NCBI GenBank assembly: GCA_030544215.1
Contig: JARZZO010000014.1
Span: forward strand, 17,890,234-17,954,233
Direction: 5' to 3'
Origin: Zantedeschia hybrid cultivar
Lineage: Eukaryota; Streptophyta; Magnoliopsida; Alismatales; Araceae
DNA length: 64,000 bases
Part shown: piece after piece, positions 60,649-64,000 of the stretch
Layout of the letters: the number at the start of each line of letters is the position of its first letter
Position numbering within the stretch: position 1 is the stretch's first letter
Position numbers and translations under genes: made by a program
Notes under the pieces: model-generated
What the model was told of the DNA's origin: nothing
Seen by the model: only the letters and a program-made list of their open reading frames with translations
The model's database searches: none

Positions 60649-63600
60649 TCACATAAAATAACGCCGAAGGCGCTCTACATTCCAGGTGCGAGGGAGAGGC
60701 TGGCCCGAAAGGGTCTCCAACCGATATGCCTCTCGTCTGATCACCTCTATGACCCGATAGGGCCCCTCCCAGTTGGGGGCAAGCTTTCCTGAGGCTTCGG
60801 CCGGTTTGGAAACATGAGCATTTCTTAACACGAGGCTCCCGATCTCAAAGCTTCGGTGCTTCACTCGAGTGTTATGGTACTTGGCCATGCGCTGCTGATA
60901 AGCCGCCAGCCGGATACGAGCCCTGTCTCGGGTCTCTTCAATGAGGTCCAGATGATCTTTCAAGCCTTCTTCGTTGGCCTCCGGATTGTAAGCAATGACT
61001 CTGGGAGAGGGAAGGCCGACTTCCACTGGAATAACGGCCTCTATCCCATAAGCCATGCGAAATGGAGTTTCGCCGGTAGGAGTTCGGCTCGTCGTCCGAT
61101 AGGCCCACAGAACACTCGGCAGCTCCTCTACCCATCGGCCTTTGGCTTTGCCGAGGCGGGTTTTCAGTCCTTGCATCAGTCTTCGGTTGGTGACTTCGAC
61201 CTGGCCGTTTGCTCGAGGATGGGCTACCGAAGTGAATTTATGGAGTATGCCGAAGCTGGCGTAGTTGTCGCTGAACCGACGGCTATCGAACTGCTTGCCG
61301 TTGTCCGAAATGATGGCACGGGGGACGCCGAACCGGCAGATGATGGAGTTCCATACGAAGTTCCAAGCATTGCTATCGGTTATTGATACGAGGGGTTCGG
61401 CTTCTACCCACTTAGTAAAATAATCTACCGCCACGATGAGGAATTTTCTTTGGCCGGTGGTGATGGGAAAAGGCCTCAGGAGGTCGATTCCCCATTGAGT
61501 GAAAGGCCAGGGATCGGATAAGGGGGTCAGAAGGGTGGCTGCCTGGTGGATGACGGAGCTGAACCTCTGGCACTGATCACAGCGCCGTACGAGGGCTAAA
61601 GCGTCCTCTCGGAGTGTCGGCCACCAGTAGCCTTGCCTTAGAAGCTTGTGAGCCAGGGCCCTTCCTCCCGCATGCGCTCCGCATACCCCTTCATGTACTT
61701 CTCTCGTGGCGTAGTTGGCTTCGGCAGGGCCTAGGCATCGCAGCAGCGGTCGGCCGAAGGACTTCTTGTATAACACCCCGTCCAGGAGGAGGAAATGGGA
61801 TGAGCGTTGCCGAATGTGCTTCGCCTCCCTTGAGTCTGGCGGGACTTCTCCTCGGAGGAGAAAAGCGATGAGGGGAGTCATCCACGTCTCGGCTTCGGCC
61901 TCAGTGACCTGCATGGCTTCAGGCTCGCCGAGACTTGGTTCGGCGACTTCCTCCACTAGGATCATTCGGCCTCCTCCCCCGTCTTGAGTTGACGCCAGCC
62001 GGGAAAGTGCATCGGCTCGGGTATTTTCGGCTCTCGGGATCCTCACGATTTCATAAGAATCGAATTGAGCGAGGATCTTGTGAGTCACCTGGAGATAAGA
62101 TGCCATTATGGCGTCCCGAGACTCGTATTCTCCGGAAATATGGCTGGCGATCAGCTGAGAATCGCTGAAGGCTTTCAGGTTCCGGGCGCCGAGCTTTCTC
62201 GCGGCCCGGAGGCCAGAAATGAGGGCTTCGTACTCGGCGGCGTTGTTAGTTGCTGGAAAGGAGAAACGCAAGGCGTACTCCGTGACGACTCCTTCGGGCG
62301 ATGCCAGGATCCACCCTGCGCCGCTGCCCGTGGAGCACGCGGAGCCGTCTACAAAGAGTCGCCATTCGTCTGCTAATGGACGAGCCGAAGTGTCCTCGGC
62401 TTCGAGCACGTCGGCTTTTGGCTGAGGTGCCGAAGAAGCACCGGGAGTGAGTTCGGCGATGAAGTCCGCCAATGCCTGGGCTTTTATTGCTACCCGAGGT
62501 GCGTAGGAGATGTCGAACTCTCGTAACTTAATTGCCCATTTTGCCAGCCTGCCGGACACCTCCGGTCGGGAGAGAATCTGCCTCAGGGGCTGGTCGGTAA
62601 GAACCTTTACCGAATGAGCAAGAAAATAAGGCCGGAGCCTCCTCGCGGACGAGACGAGGGCTAAAGCCAGTTTCTCTAGCGCGAGATATCGGAGTTCCGC
62701 TCCTTGAAGGGCTCGGTTGGTATAGTAGACTGGCTTCTGAACGCCATCTTGATCTCGGACGAGGACGGCGCTGAGAGCCGTCTTGGAGACTGCGAGGTAC
62801 AGGCTCAGAGGCTCCCCGGGGACCGGCTTGGACAGAATGGGGACTTTGGATAGGTAGGCCTTCAGCTGGTCGAAGGCTGCTTGGCACTCATCCGTCCATT
62901 CGAAGCTATTGGCCTTCTTCAGCAACTTGAAGAAGGGGAAACAGTAATCTGCCGCTCTCAACATGAAGCGGCTTAGGGCTGCGATCCTCCCGTTCAGCTT
63001 CTGTACCTCTCGGAGGTTTGCCGGGGGGCGCATTTGGATGATGGCCGAAACCTTCTCGGGGTTAGCTTCTACCCCTCGGTGAGTGACCATGTAGCCGATG
63101 AACTTCCCGGTGGCTACCCCGAAGGCGCACTTGGCCGGATTCAGCTTCATCTTGTACCGCCGTAGGGCAGAGAATGTCTCGGCCAAGTCGGCCAAGTGTT
63201 CTGCGGCGACGCGGCTTTTGACCAACAAGTCGTCTATGTAGACCTCCATGTTTCGGCCGAGCTGCGGGGCGAACACCTTATTGACAAGGCGCTGATATGT
63301 CGCGCCGGCGTTCTTCAGACCGAAGGGCATCCGGGTATAGCAGTATAGACCCAGATCGGTCGTGAAGCTGGTTTTGCTCTCATCATCCGGATACATCCGG
63401 ATCTGGTGATAGCCTGAATAGGCGTCAAGGAAGCTTAAGAGCTCGTGGCCGGAAGTTGCGCCCACCACCTGGTCTATTCGAGGCAGCGGGAAGCTATCCA
63501 TCGGACATGCCTTGTTGAGGTTGGTGAAGTCCACGCACATTCGCCACTTGCCATCTTTTTTTGGCACCATCACCACATTGGCGATCCAGTCTGGATGATG

Positions 63601-64000
63601 CACCTCTCGGAGGTGTCCGGCGTCCAATCCCTTCTGCACTTCGGCTTGGATGGCGGCTCTCCTTTCCTGATTGAAGGTGCGCCGCTTCTGCTTTACCGGG
63701 GGCTGGTCGGGATCAATATGCAGTCGGTGCTCTGCTACCTCCGGGTCAACCCCGGGCATGTCCGCCGGAGACCAAGCGAAAACGTCGAGATTCTTTTTCA
63801 AGAACTTGGTGAGCTTCTCTGCTTCGGTCTTCTCTAGGCCGGAGCCTATCATCAGGATTCGTCCCTCGCCTCCCGGAATCGGAATGGCGAGGAGTGCTTC
63901 CCCCGGAGATGCCTCGGCTGATGATTCGATCGCTAGGGTTTTGGCCGCGGCCTTCCCTTTGACCGAAATCATATAGCATTGCCGGGCTGCTTCTTGATTC
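60649..64000 (-). CDS. pol: Pol polyprotein of element B, 5' part beyond the window
   Basis: An uninterrupted frame runs from the window edge to the stop at 60649-60651, more than 1115 codons; the internal ATG at 63972 is not the real start. It includes RT (FLDAYSGYHQI, YIDDLLVK), RNase H, the second Tat-type RNase H (WRLFVDGSACSTG) and a complete integrase with HHCC region, both Asp and the Glu of the catalytic triad, and the C-terminal RRYFM. It lacks the stop found in element A. The protease is outside the window. Function of the whole element cannot be judged because its 3' LTR is split. Confidence 0.93.
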   Translation of the reverse strand, partial: NQEAARQCYMISVKGKAAAKTLAIESSAEASPGEALLAIPIPGGEGRILMIGSGLEKTEAEKLTKFLKKNLDVFAWSPADMPGVDPEVAEHRLHIDPDQPPVKQKRRTFNQERRAAIQAEVQKGLDAGHLREVHHPDWIANVVMVPKKDGKWRMCVDFTNLNKACPMDSFPLPRIDQVVGATSGHELLSFLDAYSGYHQIRMYPDDESKTSFTTDLGLYCYTRMPFGLKNAGATYQRLVNKVFAPQLGRNMEVYIDDLLVKSRVAAEHLADLAETFSALRRYKMKLNPAKCAFGVATGKFIGYMVTHRGVEANPEKVSAIIQMRPPANLREVQKLNGRIAALSRFMLRAADYCFPFFKLLKKANSFEWTDECQAAFDQLKAYLSKVPILSKPVPGEPLSLYLAVSKTALSAVLVRDQDGVQKPVYYTNRALQGAELRYLALEKLALALVSSARRLRPYFLAHSVKVLTDQPLRQILSRPEVSGRLAKWAIKLREFDISYAPRVAIKAQALADFIAELTPGASSAPQPKADVLEAEDTSARPLADEWRLFVDGSACSTGSGAGWILASPEGVVTEYALRFSFPATNNAAEYEALISGLRAARKLGARNLKAFSDSQLIASHISGEYESRDAIMASYLQVTHKILAQFDSYEIVRIPRAENTRADALSRLASTQDGGGGRMILVEEVAEPSLGEPEAMQVTEAEAETWMTPLIAFLLRGEVPPDSREAKHIRQRSSHFLLLDGVLYKKSFGRPLLRCLGPAEANYATREVHEGVCGAHAGGRALAHKLLRQGYWWPTLREDALALVRRCDQCQRFSSVIHQAATLLTPLSDPWPFTQWGIDLLRPFPITTGQRKFLIVAVDYFTKWVEAEPLVSITDSNAWNFVWNSIICRFGVPRAIISDNGKQFDSRRFSDNYASFGILHKFTSVAHPRANGQVEVTNRRLMQGLKTRLGKAKGRWVEELPSVLWAYRTTSRTPTGETPFRMAYGIEAVIPVEVGLPSPRVIAYNPEANEEGLKDHLDLIEETRDRARIRLAAYQQRMAKYHNTRVKHRSFEIGSLVLRNAHVSKPAEASGKLAPNWEGPYRVIEVIRREAYRLETLSGQPLPRTWNVERLRRYFM

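Larger units (their letters stand above)
48404..64000 (-). mobile_element. Element B: second Tat-lineage LTR retrotransposon, incomplete at window end
   Basis: Minus-strand relative of element A. From left to right: 3' LTR split by element C, polypurine tract, 22-unit tandem array, then pol from its C-terminus upstream to the window edge (the edge matches element A at about 6092). Gag and the 5' LTR lie outside. The left flank pentamer is TTGGG (48399-48403); its partner is outside. Without element C the sequence is collinear with A. Confidence 0.93.

Overview
The window is nuclear DNA of a flowering plant. Two interrupted genes have GT-AG introns and products like chloroplast proteins known from Arabidopsis, and the rest is mostly plant LTR retrotransposons, SINEs and small DNA transposons. 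The very GC-rich first exons (17450-17708 and 20416-20835) beside AT-rich introns suggest a monocot, but that is inference; the species cannot be read from the sequence.

Left part (1-12.5 kb): a solo LTR (1249-2304, target duplication GACTC) and a complete Ty3/gypsy element of the Tat lineage, element A (3023-12458, 878-bp LTRs, target duplication GACAC). A carries gag, then pol with protease, RT, two RNase H domains and integrase, then a 22-unit 74/75-bp tandem array before its 3' LTR. Integrase is broken by one in-frame stop.

Middle (14-36 kb): two host genes, transcribed divergently. On the minus strand is an 8-exon SOUL heme-binding-like gene (14859-17708, 316 aa). On the plus strand is a 13-exon gene (20416-35288, 525 aa) like Arabidopsis At5g03900, a predicted chloroplast membrane protein. 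All exons join in frame. Introns and flanks hold an Au-type SINE, a Tourist-like MITE, two hAT-like elements, microsatellites and minisatellites.

Right of the genes (36-48 kb): intergenic DNA with MITEs, a large foldback with tRNA-like A and B boxes, two solo LTRs (39413-40967 and 44021-45572), and a tRNA-derived SINE family in two copies. One copy has a 14-bp target duplication; the other is split by a solo LTR.

Right end (48.4-64 kb): a second Tat element, B, on the minus strand and running off the window. Its 3' LTR is split by element C (49016-58241, target duplication GGCCG). C has copia-type signals (initiator-Met primer site, AAGTGGGAG polypurine tract). Its LTRs differ by only about 1.2 percent by hand count, yet its inside has no usable ORF. 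That inside is full of consecutive short hairpins, many with a shared loop and differing but still paired stems. C looks like a recently mobile, non-coding element moved by proteins from elsewhere, and it is the most unusual thing in the window.
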